A stretch of 64,000 bases of DNA from Dorea sp. AF36-15AT (GTDB lineage Bacteria > Bacillota > Clostridia > Lachnospirales > Lachnospiraceae). The notes below the pieces were generated by a model. That model was not told the origin of the DNA. It saw only the letters and a list, made by a program, of their open reading frames with translations, and did not search any database. The stretch is from contig NZ_QUDV01000002.1 of NCBI RefSeq assembly GCF_003477705.1, positions 1-64,000 on the forward strand. Reading direction: 5' to 3'. Shown piece by piece: positions 52,400 to 63,300 of this stretch (position 1 is the stretch's first letter; every line of letters begins with the position of its first letter). The translations under genes were made by a program, and so were the position numbers.

Positions 52400-52630
52400 C
52401 GATTAGATGATGCTTGTGATGAGGATGGAAAAAGGAGCTGATAACAAATTAACAGAAAATCAGCAGAATCAGCAGAAAAGTCAGCAGATTCAAAAAATAT
52501 GGAAAGAATGTGATTATTAGAAAGGCATCTGTAGATTTTTGCATTATGAATGTAGGCGACATAAAAGGTCAAAGGACAAGACAATTATTAAATGAATTAG
52601 TGAACGATAGTGTTTTCAAGATACAATGAA
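52400..52630 (+). pseudogene. Possible decayed end of a winged-helix regulator
   Basis: Two short frames joined by a frame change read ADNKLTENQQNQQKSQQIQK and ASVDFCIMNVGDIKGQRT...NELVNDSVFKIQ. The Gln/Ser-rich linker and the helical end resemble C-termini of AlbA_2-type regulators. Evidence is weak. Confidence 0.3.
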
Positions 52631-52670
52631 CTAATATGAGAAAATAATATTAGTTTGGGAAGGAAATTAT

Positions 52671-55562
52671 ATGGGGAATTATTTTAAGATTCATTACAAT
52701 GCAGTAAAATATCCCATAAATTCGGAAAAGAGCAGAGGATTACGAAATGCTCAATTAGGTGCAATTCACGCAATATCATCCTTTTTTACGCTCAATAAAA
52801 AGGAGGCGGCTATTGTTATTATGCCGACAGGATCAGGAAAAACAGCTGTGCTTATGTTGACACCATATTTAATACGAAAACAACGAGTATTAGTTGTTAC
52901 GCCGAGTAAAATGGTTCGTGGACAAATTGCAGAGGATTTTTCTGAACTTAGGACATTGTGTGTAGCTAACGTATTTAATACTTCAATAAAAAAACCTAAA
53001 GTTTTTGAGTTGGAGCATTTGTATACCAAGGAGTATCAAAAAGACTTGGAGCAAGCAGATGTTATTGTTGCTACACCTAGTTGTGCACTCAGTCTAAGTG
53101 AATCTGATTGGGCGAAAGAGAATATTGATTTGGTGGAAGTTGATGAGGCTCATCATACCCCAGCTAAAACATGGCAACAGATTTTAGTAAATTTGTCTGT
53201 GGCAACGCATGTGCTGTTTACAGCAACTCCGTTTAGGTTAGATCGAAAAGAGCTGTCTGGTGAAATAGTATATGATTATCCACTTTCAAAGGCATACGAA
53301 GATGGTATTTTTGGTGAAATACAATATGTTCCTGTGGAAAGTGGAATGGATAATGATTTGTGCATTGCTAAAAGAGCTGAGGAGGTATTGCTGAATGATA
53401 GAAAAGCTGGGTATGAACATTATCTGATGGTACGTACGGATACTAAAGTAAGTGCTGAAAAACTGGAGGAGTTATATAAGGATAATACTTCATTGAAACT
53501 TTCAAAAGTGGATAGTTCAATGAGTAATTCAAAGGTTAAGCATATTTTGAAATTGTTGCATTCTGGAGAACTGGATGGAATTGTGTGTGTAGATATGCTA
53601 GGAGAAGGCTATGATTTTCCTAATCTTAAAATTGCAGCAATACATGTTCCTCATAAATCGCTTGCGAGTACATTACAGTTTATTGGTAGATTTGCTCGGA
53701 CAAATGCAAAGAATATAGGAAAGGCAAAATTTATTGCGGTAAATAATGAAGAATTAGAAATTGAAAACAATTTACTTTATTCTAAAGATGCTGTATGGCA
53801 GGATATGATCATTGGAATGAGTGAAGGAAAGAATAAAAGTGAACAGCAAAATAGAAATTATTATAAAGAATATGTTGTGGAAGATGAGCGTATTCTTGAA
53901 AATGTCCCTGTTCATGCAATCAGACCTAATTGTCATGTGAAAATCTATCGTTCTATGAGTTTTGATATAAATGCCGAATTTCCAGAGGCGTGTAACGTGG
54001 CAGGAAGAATATTAAGAAATAAACAAGAAAATACGGTAGTAGGAATTGGCTTGGAATATGTTTCACCACTTTGGATGGGAAGTGGTGATAAGGTCAATCT
54101 TGAATATATTTTATATATAATACATTATCAAACACAAACTCATATGGTACATATATATTCACAGAAACATTCTGAAGCAATGTATGATGAATTGGTATCA
54201 TCATTTTGTGATTCTTATGATCCGATACCAAAATCAGAAATATATAAAGTATTGGGCAAACTCAAAAACTTCGAGATTTTTAATTCAGGAATGTTGAGTA
54301 AGCAATCGCAATCAGGAGAATCATATAGAATAATGGCAGGTTCAGATGTGAGTGATGCAATTGATAAAGATTCGGGAAGAATGTATTCTGCGGGGCATGC
54401 ATTTTGTAAAGCAGTAGATGATGCAGAAGGAGATGTTACAATTGGCTATAGTAGTGCTTCGAAAGTTTGGAGCAGTGCTTACAAAGACTTAAAAGATTAT
54501 ATACAGTGGTGTGATGGGTTGGGAAAGAAAATAGCAAATAAAGATATAAAAGTAAAAACAAATACAAATTTTGATTTTTTACCTCAGCCCAAAGCTCTTG
54601 TAGAATATCCAGAAGATATCTTTTATGCGGATTTTACTGCGGAAACATATAGTTGTGATCCTGTTATTAAGTATCGTAGAAAAGAGTCGGATTACGAGTG
54701 GTGCAGATTAACGGACGCGATGGTTGTGGTGAAAAATTGTGAGAAGACAAAAGTGTCAGTTGAGGTTTCGGTTGGAGAAATTTCAGAGAACTTGGAATGT
54801 GATATAAAAGCCAGATATAGAAGTTTGGGAAATAGATTTATTGTATGTTCAGGAAAAGAAGAAATACCAATGGACAAATTTCTTACGGAACAACCACTAA
54901 TATATAAAACTATAAAGGACATGACGATAACAGGCATTGATGTAATTGAAGGTGATTTTGAGAGCGAGTTATTTGACAGTAATATAATAGAAGGTGTTGA
55001 TTGGAAGCATTATGATACAAATTTAAAATTGGAATTTAGAAAAAATGACAGCGATACGAGGGTGTCAATTCAGGATGCATTATATAAAATTTTAGAAGCA
55101 AATGAAAAATTTAAATATATTATATACGACCATGGTTCGGGTGAAATGGCGGATTATATTACAATTTATGAGACAGATAATGAGTTGGTTGTTGAATTGT
55201 ATCATGTCAAAAAAATGGGTTCATCTTCTTATAACAATAGTGTTGGTGATGTATATGAAGTATCTGGACAAGCAATAAAGTCTGTAACATGGTTTACGAC
55301 AAAAGGAAAGTTACTTGAAAAGTTTACGAGTCGTCATAATTCTGGGCATTGTATAGTGAAAAAAGGTGGAAATTTTAAGACCATGATAAAAGAGATAAAA
55401 ACATCTGGAAAAGTATTACGAGGATGTATTTGCATAGTGCAACCGGGGATAAAGAAGAGTAAAGCTATACCAGATAGAATTCAAGAAGTACTGGCAGCAA
55501 CAGATTCATATGTTAAAAAAGCTGGCAAAGTTAATCGGCTTAGAATAATGGGGAGCATTTAA
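52671..55562 (+). CDS. SF2 DEAH-box helicase fused to a PD-(D/E)XK-like nuclease
   Basis: A 963-residue protein. The N-terminal helicase has Q-like LRNAQLGAI, Walker A MPTGSGKT at 51-58, DEAH at 158-161 (VDEAHHTPAKTW), motif III FTATPF and motif VI QFIGRFAR near 330. A long middle region follows. Near 818-850 DHGSGEMADYI and VVELYHVKK give a nuclease-like acidic and Lys pattern, followed by DVYEVSGQAIKSVTWF. I recognise this helicase-nuclease layout in stand-alone defence-type proteins. Cleavage of foreign DNA is inferred. AAGGAAATT precedes ATG 52671. AT-rich DNA, convergent with the next gene. Confidence 0.8.
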   Translation: MGNYFKIHYNAVKYPINSEKSRGLRNAQLGAIHAISSFFTLNKKEAAIVIMPTGSGKTAVLMLTPYLIRKQRVLVVTPSKMVRGQIAEDFSELRTLCVANVFNTSIKKPKVFELEHLYTKEYQKDLEQADVIVATPSCALSLSESDWAKENIDLVEVDEAHHTPAKTWQQILVNLSVATHVLFTATPFRLDRKELSGEIVYDYPLSKAYEDGIFGEIQYVPVESGMDNDLCIAKRAEEVLLNDRKAGYEHYLMVRTDTKVSAEKLEELYKDNTSLKLSKVDSSMSNSKVKHILKLLHSGELDGIVCVDMLGEGYDFPNLKIAAIHVPHKSLASTLQFIGRFARTNAKNIGKAKFIAVNNEELEIENNLLYSKDAVWQDMIIGMSEGKNKSEQQNRNYYKEYVVEDERILENVPVHAIRPNCHVKIYRSMSFDINAEFPEACNVAGRILRNKQENTVVGIGLEYVSPLWMGSGDKVNLEYILYIIHYQTQTHMVHIYSQKHSEAMYDELVSSFCDSYDPIPKSEIYKVLGKLKNFEIFNSGMLSKQSQSGESYRIMAGSDVSDAIDKDSGRMYSAGHAFCKAVDDAEGDVTIGYSSASKVWSSAYKDLKDYIQWCDGLGKKIANKDIKVKTNTNFDFLPQPKALVEYPEDIFYADFTAETYSCDPVIKYRRKESDYEWCRLTDAMVVVKNCEKTKVSVEVSVGEISENLECDIKARYRSLGNRFIVCSGKEEIPMDKFLTEQPLIYKTIKDMTITGIDVIEGDFESELFDSNIIEGVDWKHYDTNLKLEFRKNDSDTRVSIQDALYKILEANEKFKYIIYDHGSGEMADYITIYETDNELVVELYHVKKMGSSSYNNSVGDVYEVSGQAIKSVTWFTTKGKLLEKFTSRHNSGHCIVKKGGNFKTMIKEIKTSGKVLRGCICIVQPGIKKSKAIPDRIQEVLAATDSYVKKAGKVNRLRIMGSI

Positions 55563-55586
55563 AATAATGATAACGGGGATAGGATA

Positions 55587-55627
55587 TATCTCGCCAGTCG
55601 CAAAAGAAGTCTGCAACTGGTGAGATA
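55587..55627. terminator. Hairpin between convergent genes
   Basis: TATCTCGCCAGTCGCA (55,587) pairs with TGCAACTGGTGAGATA (55,612), with two mismatches. It is placed between the helicase gene and the reverse-strand gene at 55,640. There is no long U-run, so efficiency is uncertain. Confidence 0.6.
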
Positions 55628-55639
55628 AGAATTATGTTG

Positions 55640-55906
55640 TTAATTAAATTCATTCATAGCATCCACATATTCCTGTAATCTATTAGGTTTGCAAGCTAAT
55701 TCAGCATATAGCAGAGGATTTTCCTGTGCCAGACGGTATAGATACGCAATATCATCAGGTGTATCGAGCAAGACAGCTGAATTACATTTTTCACAACTGA
55801 TAATAAGAGGCGTGCCGGTATATGTATCATTGATGGCATTAACAATAACAGAATCTGTATCAGGTTCATACATACCAAACAGGTAACAAGGATTATTTTG
55901 TTTCAT
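55640..55906 (-). CDS. Small protein of a mobilization-module remnant
   Basis: An 88-residue protein with CYLFGMYEPDTDSVIVNAIND, IISCEKCNSAVLLDTPDDIAYLYRL and ELACKPNRLQEYVDAM. Unknown family. AAGGAGAACACC precedes ATG 55906, which lies inside the overlapping upstream gene. Read with that gene as a two-gene reverse operon. Confidence 0.55.
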   Translation of the reverse strand: MKQNNPCYLFGMYEPDTDSVIVNAINDTYTGTPLIISCEKCNSAVLLDTPDDIAYLYRLAQENPLLYAELACKPNRLQEYVDAMNEFN

Positions 55907-56276
55907 GGTGTTCTCCTTCCCACAGATACTTAGCACCATCAAGCAGAACAATGATGGCTGTAAGCATATTGTTATAGTTGGTTTGCAGTTCTTTGATTTC
56001 ATCACTTGTAGGAAGATGGTTTAAAGTTTGATGTTCACAGCATTCAGTAAATGCTTTCTGTATTTCAAGTAATTGCAGATACAGTGCATTGACAGTTTGT
56101 GCAAGAGGATATATAGTTTCTTTCTTACCGACAACGCAGATGCGGTTATAGATGCAGGAACGGACAAAGTAATCTTTCTTCATCATACCGCTGGCAAGGA
56201 TACGGGCTTCGATTTGTTTGCGTTCAGCATCGCTGATTCTAAAACTTATAGTTGGATGTTTGTGTTGATTGCTCAT
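55893..56276 (-). CDS. MobC-like ribbon-helix-helix protein (orphan)
   Basis: A 127-residue protein: PTISFRISDAERKQIEARIL and MKKDYFVRSCIYNRI match the ribbon-helix-helix front of plasmid mobilization proteins. The rest is helical. GAAAGGAGC precedes ATG 56276. No relaxase gene lies nearby, so it is probably a leftover of a lost mobilizable element. Confidence 0.6.
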   Translation of the reverse strand: MSNQHKHPTISFRISDAERKQIEARILASGMMKKDYFVRSCIYNRICVVGKKETIYPLAQTVNALYLQLLEIQKAFTECCEHQTLNHLPTSDEIKELQTNYNNMLTAIIVLLDGAKYLWEGEHHETK

Positions 56277-56523
56277 AGAAAAGCTCCTTTCATAGTGGGT
56301 GTGGCAGCAGGCATAGTTAAGCACCCGCAAGCCACATTTGATTATTCGTTTTTTACAAGACAACAAGCTCGTTCGGCATTAGAAAAATGCAAATAGAAGG
56401 TGTGATTGTGCTTCTTGGAAAGGGTAGATATGCTAAATATGTAGCAAGTGAAAGGTTTCTTTAGGTAATTTAATGTGTTTTTAATGCGTTTCAATGCGTG
56501 TGAAACGCATTAAAAAATTTTAG
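56277..56523. other. Gene-free boundary with a long inverted repeat
   Basis: TTTTAATGCGTTTC (56,479) and GAAACGCATTAAAA (56,502) form a perfect 14-bp inverted repeat with an extra AATGCGT in the loop. It lies just before the remnant at 56,524 and may mark the end of a mobile element or a bidirectional terminator. Confidence 0.5.
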
Positions 56524-56748
56524 AAAAATAATATTTCAGGCTTAACGCAAGAAACAGATAGTTCGGGACGAACGAGTTTTGGAGAACTGAATGAAGGAAT
56601 TTCAAAACCAGATAAGCCAAATACTATTCAGAAAATAATAAATACGGTGAAAACCGGAGATACGATAAATATAGTTGCACGGTTTTTAATAGCGATTGTT
56701 AGTCTTGGTTTGATTGTAGGATTCTATAAAAAGAGAAAAATGAAGTAA
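56524..56748 (+). pseudogene. C-terminal remnant of a sortase-anchored surface protein
   Basis: An open frame of ~74 codons with no start. It reads SGLTQETDSSGRTSFG, then TVKTGDT (sortase-type motif), hydrophobic FLIAIVSLGLIVGFY and basic KKRKMK. The N-terminal part is not in this window. Confidence 0.65.
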
Positions 56749-56778
56749 AATAGAAACAAAGGATAAGAGTTACGAGGA

Positions 56779-57978
56779 ATGAAAAAGAAAATACGAATTA
56801 TATTGGCCGTAATTGCCTGCATCATTGCTGTGTTGGTAGGATATTCGGCATATGAAGTGCATCGGAATGCACAGGAATTTCAGAAAGCATACGAAAGCAA
56901 GAAGAGCTTTGAACGAACAGAGACTGATGAAGCTGAAGCAGGAGCAGACGGAGAGAAGAAAGCAGAGGAACAGTCTGGAGACAGACCTTATGGCGTGATC
57001 GAACCGGGTAGCGAGTATGAAGTGGACACATACATTGACAATCGGGACAATTCAAATAGACTGTATATCTATGATATGGATTACGTGGATCTGGCACTTG
57101 ATTTTAAACCGAAGAAACTGGCGGATTTCATTGACGTGATCAATGAGAATTCCAAGATTGCCAGGAAATTCAAACCGATTCTGACTGAATATTGTACCAG
57201 AGTATTTGATAAGTATCCGGATATTGAACTCAGACCATTTTACCGTAATCTGAAAGATCTGGAAGTGATTGAATGTACAGACCAGGAACTGCTGAAAGTT
57301 ACCTGGGATACCAATTCCTGTGGATGTTACGTGAGAGATGAAGATAAGATCTATGTACTGAAGGATAAGGAATACGAAGAAGGCACCTGGGATTATCAGG
57401 TCCTTTATCATGAGTTCAGCCATTGCTTGAGAGATAGTATTTATGAGGACGAAGATGGTAATCGTGTATCGATACAGTTTATGGGACTGAATTATTATGA
57501 TATCCCGAATGCGGAAGCACTTAATTCGCTGTTCGCGGTGAGTCTGTTTGATTATGAGGAGAAGGATATTGCGTATCAGTTTCAGAGCAATGCCCATCAG
57601 ATTATATTGGAATGTATGGATAATTACACGCTGAATGATTACGTGAATCACAGTATGACGTATTATGCGAAGCAGTTGGATACATACAATCAGGATGATA
57701 ATTATGCATTGACGATATTGTCACTGATGAATGAACAGTATGAGGATTATCACGACGACAGCAGAGAGAATCCACAGTCGGTATATTATCCGATCTATGA
57801 TTATATTTCGAAAATGTATCTGGATAAATATGTGACAACAGATATGAGTTATGATGGGGCAAAAGAGGTTATGGATCAGATGCTGGACAGACTTCTTTTT
57901 GATGTTCCGGAAGAGTATCATATTGATAGAGATCATTTTTACACATATCTGGATGATTACTACGAAAATAATATATAG
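56779..57978 (+). CDS. Membrane-anchored zinc-metallopeptidase-like protein
   Basis: A 399-residue protein. The N-terminal membrane anchor KKKIRIILAVIACIIAVLVG is followed by a charged linker (about 35-75). The body holds YHEFSHCL (HExxH motif, first His ~211), suggesting a zinc-dependent peptidase. A third metal ligand cannot be fixed; Glu residues follow at 240-260 (NAEALNSLF). Family not recognised. It lies upstream of the vWA and tubulin-like genes on the same strand and may process or sense envelope proteins. GAGGA precedes ATG 56779. Confidence 0.65.
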   Translation: MKKKIRIILAVIACIIAVLVGYSAYEVHRNAQEFQKAYESKKSFERTETDEAEAGADGEKKAEEQSGDRPYGVIEPGSEYEVDTYIDNRDNSNRLYIYDMDYVDLALDFKPKKLADFIDVINENSKIARKFKPILTEYCTRVFDKYPDIELRPFYRNLKDLEVIECTDQELLKVTWDTNSCGCYVRDEDKIYVLKDKEYEEGTWDYQVLYHEFSHCLRDSIYEDEDGNRVSIQFMGLNYYDIPNAEALNSLFAVSLFDYEEKDIAYQFQSNAHQIILECMDNYTLNDYVNHSMTYYAKQLDTYNQDDNYALTILSLMNEQYEDYHDDSRENPQSVYYPIYDYISKMYLDKYVTTDMSYDGAKEVMDQMLDRLLFDVPEEYHIDRDHFYTYLDDYYENNI

Positions 57979-58141
57979 GCAATGCGAAAATGACAAGATC
58001 AGCAGGGCAGATGCTCTGCTGATTTTTTATCGCAATTTGACGCGAATACATTGTGAGATATGTCAAATTAGTTTATAATAAATTTATGTTTTGTATTCAA
58101 TCAGGAGTGAAATGGATTCTGGTTGAGAAGAGTGAAAAGTT

Positions 58142-60352
58142 ATGAGGATGGGACAGAAGATGAAGCAAGTATGTAAGAGTGTGCTGAGTGTGATGTTATC
58201 AGTTGTTATGTTGATGACCGTTATACTGGTCTCGCAGCCGAAGGAAGTGCAGGCAGCACAGGCGGGAAAGAACAGAGCAATCTACGTAGTATTTGATAAC
58301 TCGGGAAGTATGTACAAGCCGGGGAATATGGCGTGGTCGCAGGCAACCTATGCGATGGAAGTGTTTGCTGCGATGATGAATTTCGACAGCGGAGATGTGA
58401 TGAAGGTATTTCCGATGCATCCGGTTACGGTGAATGGCAATGCGGGTACGGACAGAACGACATCCATTACGGTGCAGTCTACAGATGACATTGCGCAGAT
58501 TCATAATATGTATACACCGGATCCGGAAGGAACACCGTATACACAGGTGAATACGGCATCAGCAGAACTGACTGCACTGTTAGACAGCGGGGCTGCGCAG
58601 GAAGGCTGGCTCGTAGTGCTGACAGATGGTATATTTGACAGTGATGTGCCGGCAGCAGGTCTGCAAGAGGATCTGAAACAGAAGGCTGCATCCCGGGACA
58701 ATATGTACGTACAGTTCCTTGGCATGGGAAGTGAAGTCGAGAATGTGCCGGACAGCAATGAGGACGCAGGACTCTATGCACAGAAAGCCGGAGACAGTGC
58801 GGCGGTGATCAATGAACTGGCAATTGTAAGCAATCGTATTTTTAAGAGAAATGAATATCCGGGATATAAGGCTGGTAATCCGTTGAAACTGGATGTGCCA
58901 CTCAGTAAGCTGATCGTATTTGCACAGGGAAGTAATGTAGATATTAAGAGCCTGAAGAATAAAGAGGGTGGCGAAGTCAAGATGGAGAACTGCTACAGCG
59001 TGTCATGCAGCAGTACGGACGGCGCAGGACAGACTTCTTACGTAACGCAGGTTCCGACGAAAGACACATCATTAAAAGGTGCGGTAGCAGTATTTGCAGA
59101 TCCGTCTTCATCCATTGTAGAAGGAGAGTATACTCTGAATATAGAAGGAGCAGATTCTATTCAGGTATATTATGAACCAAATGTAGAGTTTGGAGCAGAA
59201 TTGCAGAAGGGCGGCAAGAAAGTAGATGGAGATACTATTGAAGGAGGTTCGTATCAGGTAAAGGTTGGATTTATCGATCTGTTGTCTGGAAAGTTTATTA
59301 AGGATTCTAAGCTGCTTGGCAAGCCTGAATATACCTTGACGGTGAATGGACAGGAGTATGGACTGGGTGGCAACGGAGGAGTTACGCAGACGGTTGATAT
59401 TCAGGCTGATGGAGATGAACTTCAGCTGTCGGCGGATGTTGTGTATCTGAATGATTATATGGATCATGCAGAAAAGACTTATAAGGTATGTACACTTGAT
59501 ATGGAGGTACAGGCGCCGAAGTCTGTGGCATTAAAAGAGATAGATCATGCGGAACCACTGAGGATTACAGCGAAGAAGAATGGCAAGCCGCTGACAAAAG
59601 AACAGTGGGAGAATGCAACGGTAGAACTCGGCACAGTGAATGAGCAGGGAGATACATTTGCGCTGGATTGGGATATCCAGAAAGGCCGTGAAGTGTCTAC
59701 ATGGATTGCAATTCCAAAATATAAAGACGGTAAAATGTTTGAGACCGATACCGGTAAAGCAGAGGTTACAGTTGATGTGTCGACAGAGATTGACGGTAAT
59801 TCTTATGGCAAGGCACAGACAGTATCAATGAAGATCAAGGATGACAGAGGCGTGTTGGATTATCTGAAACACTACTGGAAGCAGATTGCGCTTGGTCTAC
59901 TGCTGCTGATTTTGATTCTGGGATATATCCCACCGTTTAAAAAGCGTTTTCCAAGAAAGATGAAATCAAGACCATCTATTGAATGTACGGCCGAAAAGAT
60001 TGGGATACGTGATTCGATAGTGAAAGGTAATTTTGAGAAGAATAAGTTATCTGTATTTCTACCATATAAGGCAGAGGTCGGAAGGCTGACATTTTCACCG
60101 GCTCCGGTAAAGAAGACTGCGAGGGTGAAGGCTGCAGGAGGCGGAAGTATGATGATCTTGAACACATCGACTTTTGCAGGTAAAGAAGATACGACATTTA
60201 ACGGAATGTCTATACCGGATAATTACAAAGGACATTACCGCATATCAGCGAGTACGATCATTGTGGTGTCAACACCTGAATTTACTTATACATGTATTCC
60301 GAATGTGCAGAGAACGGCAGACGGATCGATCAAAAAGGGTAAGAGGAAATGA
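58142..60352 (+). CDS. Secreted/membrane vWA-domain protein
   Basis: A 736-residue protein. A signal peptide (SVMLSVVMLMTVILVSQP) is followed by a vWA domain from ~45 with MIDAS motif FDNSGSM (Asp ~54) and TDGIFDSD. Beta-rich domains occupy ~230-570. A membrane segment (IALGLLLLILILGYI) at ~580-595 is followed by a ~140-residue cytoplasmic beta domain. It probably links extracellular metal-dependent adhesion or sensing to the cytoplasmic tubulin-like partner encoded 31 bases later. Confidence 0.85.
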   Translation: MRMGQKMKQVCKSVLSVMLSVVMLMTVILVSQPKEVQAAQAGKNRAIYVVFDNSGSMYKPGNMAWSQATYAMEVFAAMMNFDSGDVMKVFPMHPVTVNGNAGTDRTTSITVQSTDDIAQIHNMYTPDPEGTPYTQVNTASAELTALLDSGAAQEGWLVVLTDGIFDSDVPAAGLQEDLKQKAASRDNMYVQFLGMGSEVENVPDSNEDAGLYAQKAGDSAAVINELAIVSNRIFKRNEYPGYKAGNPLKLDVPLSKLIVFAQGSNVDIKSLKNKEGGEVKMENCYSVSCSSTDGAGQTSYVTQVPTKDTSLKGAVAVFADPSSSIVEGEYTLNIEGADSIQVYYEPNVEFGAELQKGGKKVDGDTIEGGSYQVKVGFIDLLSGKFIKDSKLLGKPEYTLTVNGQEYGLGGNGGVTQTVDIQADGDELQLSADVVYLNDYMDHAEKTYKVCTLDMEVQAPKSVALKEIDHAEPLRITAKKNGKPLTKEQWENATVELGTVNEQGDTFALDWDIQKGREVSTWIAIPKYKDGKMFETDTGKAEVTVDVSTEIDGNSYGKAQTVSMKIKDDRGVLDYLKHYWKQIALGLLLLILILGYIPPFKKRFPRKMKSRPSIECTAEKIGIRDSIVKGNFEKNKLSVFLPYKAEVGRLTFSPAPVKKTARVKAAGGGSMMILNTSTFAGKEDTTFNGMSIPDNYKGHYRISASTIIVVSTPEFTYTCIPNVQRTADGSIKKGKRK

Positions 60353-60383
60353 TAAAGCAATACTTTAGTGAGGAGGAAGACAA

Positions 60384-63300
60384 ATGATTGCACCAACATT
60401 ATTAGTAGGACTTGGAGGAACCGGTTCCAAGATTGTAAGCCGTGTATCCAAGATGGTTACGGAGGAACAGCGAAAGCATATTGGTTTTGCAGTATTTGAT
60501 ACGGATATCAATGAGTTGCGCGAGATCCGTGAGGCCAATCCGTATATTAAGACAATTCAGACTTCTACGAAACTGACGGTAGGCGAGTATCTGAATATTG
60601 ATACGCATGCCAGAGATACCTGGTTCCCGGTAAATGGTATTTTGAACAGCAAGTCGCTGACAGAAGGAGCCGGACAGGTAAGAGCGATTTCAAGACTTGC
60701 ATTAGATACAGCAATTCGTGCCGGTAATATGGAGCCGTTACACAAAGCAATTGAAGAACTGTATAAGCTGGAAGGAGATTCCGGCGAGCAGGCTCTGCGT
60801 GTGGTAATTGTAAGTTCACTGGCCGGCGGTACCGGATCCGGACTGATCCTTCCGGTGGCACTTTACCTGAAGAATTATCTGGCAACAAAGTTCCAGGCAA
60901 GTGCGAATATTACACGAGGATTTTTTATCCTTCCGGAAGTATTCTATGAAGTGATTCGTGGACAGTCAGAGCGTAACAATCTGCGTTGTAATGCCTATGC
61001 GGCACTCCGTGAGCTGGATGCATTTTTGATGAAAGGGGATAAGACCCTGCCTGAGAAATATGACAAGACAGTACGTGTAGAGTTCCCACGCGTAGGTTCT
61101 TCCGAAGTAGAAGAATATGATGTAAGACCATATGATTTCTGCTTCCTGTTTGATGCACAGAATACAGAAGGTAAGAAGCTGAACAGCTTTAACCAGTATC
61201 TGGATCATGCAGCAAACTGTATTTATTCACAGTCTATCGGACCGATGAATAAGAGAAGCAATTCATCTGAGGATAATACAATCCGTGAGCTGTGTGCACA
61301 GAGAGGACGCAACCGTTATGCGGGAGCCGGTTCAGCGATGCTGATCTACCCGACAGAGGACGTAAAAGAATATATTGCACTTAACTGGGCAAAGGAATGT
61401 GTATCGAAGCAGTGGCTGGTATTTGATGATATGTACAGAGAACGCTGCATGGCAAATTCGGAAATGCGTGCGCAGGGATTCCATGTGAATGATATCGATC
61501 CGTCTATGAGTTATATCGGTTCGATTGAGCAGATGGCAAAACAGAAAGATCCGTTTGCCAAGGCAATTGAGGAGGCCTGCACCATCTATGATGACGGTGG
61601 ATACAAGAAAGTCAGCGATAAATGGTCTGAGTACGTGGATCAGCTGAAGAAGTTTGTAAAGACCAGCGTGATGACAGGACAGCTGGATCTGGATTCACAG
61701 AAGAGACAGGCGATGGGACTGATCAACGATATCGAGGTCGGTAAAAAAGAGGCAAAAGAAGATCTGCAGTCTGCATTTATGGAAGTTGAGAAGTATAAAG
61801 ATATGGTTATGAGACGGAGCGAGGATTCCGGAAGAACCATCGCATACACCATCTTCCGTGCAAAGAATGATTCTGCAACGAAAGACCGGCTTCCACACCA
61901 GATGGAGACATATCTGCGCGATCAGCATGACGCATTTATCCATCCGAATGCAGTCCGTTATTTCCTGTATCAGGCACTGGAACTGATGAAACAGGAAAAG
62001 GTATTTGTTGACAAAGAGAATAAGAAAAAAGAGAAGTTCTTTGATGACTTCTATAATATATTTGATGATCCGAAGACGGATGAGACAGAGACCGTGGATC
62101 AGCTGACAGAACGTAAGATTGATAAGAAGACGCAGCAGGAGATGAAGGATCAGTTCCGTTATTATCTGAGTGAGGTGGATAAGTACAGAACAAGCAGCGT
62201 GCTGGCAGAAGTACTGAGAGAAGGTATTGATTATATTACCAATCTGTGTGATGCGTTCCAGACCTTCTATGCATCTTTCGAAGATCGCATTGGCAAACTG
62301 GACAGAAGAATCAATTCTCTACTGAAAAAATATGTGAATACAGCTGGTAAAACTACACGTTATGTGTGTGCATCGGCTAACTGCTTTAACAGACTGCTGA
62401 AGGAAATGCCATATACCGGCAATACGATTACGATTGATAAGGAGCTGGCAGAGGACATTTATTCAAAAGTCCGCGGATATTCCATGATGAAGGACAAACC
62501 GGAAAATGGCGGATACTTCGAGGAATTATTCGAAGATGGAATCATTGGATATTTTGAAAAATCTCTGATGGAGATTTACGGTACAACGGTAAATATGGAT
62601 GTACTTTCAGCACTGGAAAGAGAAGCTAAGTACGAGGCCAATGAATATGATTATGGACGTATAGAACAGTATGTGCGCCGTGTGATCGCAGAGACCAGAA
62701 GTCTTTCTAATCCATTTATCGAAAGACCGCTTGGAGAACAGAGGGAACCAATCGCAGCCTGCACATACAGCAAGCAGCTGGATCCGAAGGATGATTCTCC
62801 GAGATCTATGCTGATCGCTCAGGAACTTGGCAATTACGGTGGCAATCCGGATGAAGATATTCCGTTGAATATGATCATGTTCTATCAGGCAATCTACGGG
62901 CTGCGTGCCAATGGTCTGTCCAAGTTCGCTCCGGGAAGCGAAGCAGACGGAAGATGCGAAGGTGAGTATTACAAGGCATATTATGAACTGATCAGCCAGA
63001 TTAAGCCGAAGTCAGATAAGACACCGGTGATCACTCCGCATATCGACCGTAAATGGCATATCATTACCTGTCTGCCGGATCTGGATGACGAGAATCAGGA
63101 ACGTCAGGAGAGAAGAATTTACCGTGCATTTATTCTTGGTATGATCTTCAATCTGATCAGTTACCGGAAAATTGCAGAGGGCAAATATCTCTACAGACTG
63201 CAGTTAAATGGTATTGATACCGAAGAGTTTGTGGTATCGAATGGTACACCTTGTGATCATTACTATGAAGTGCTGGATGCGCTGATCATTAATCCGGTCG

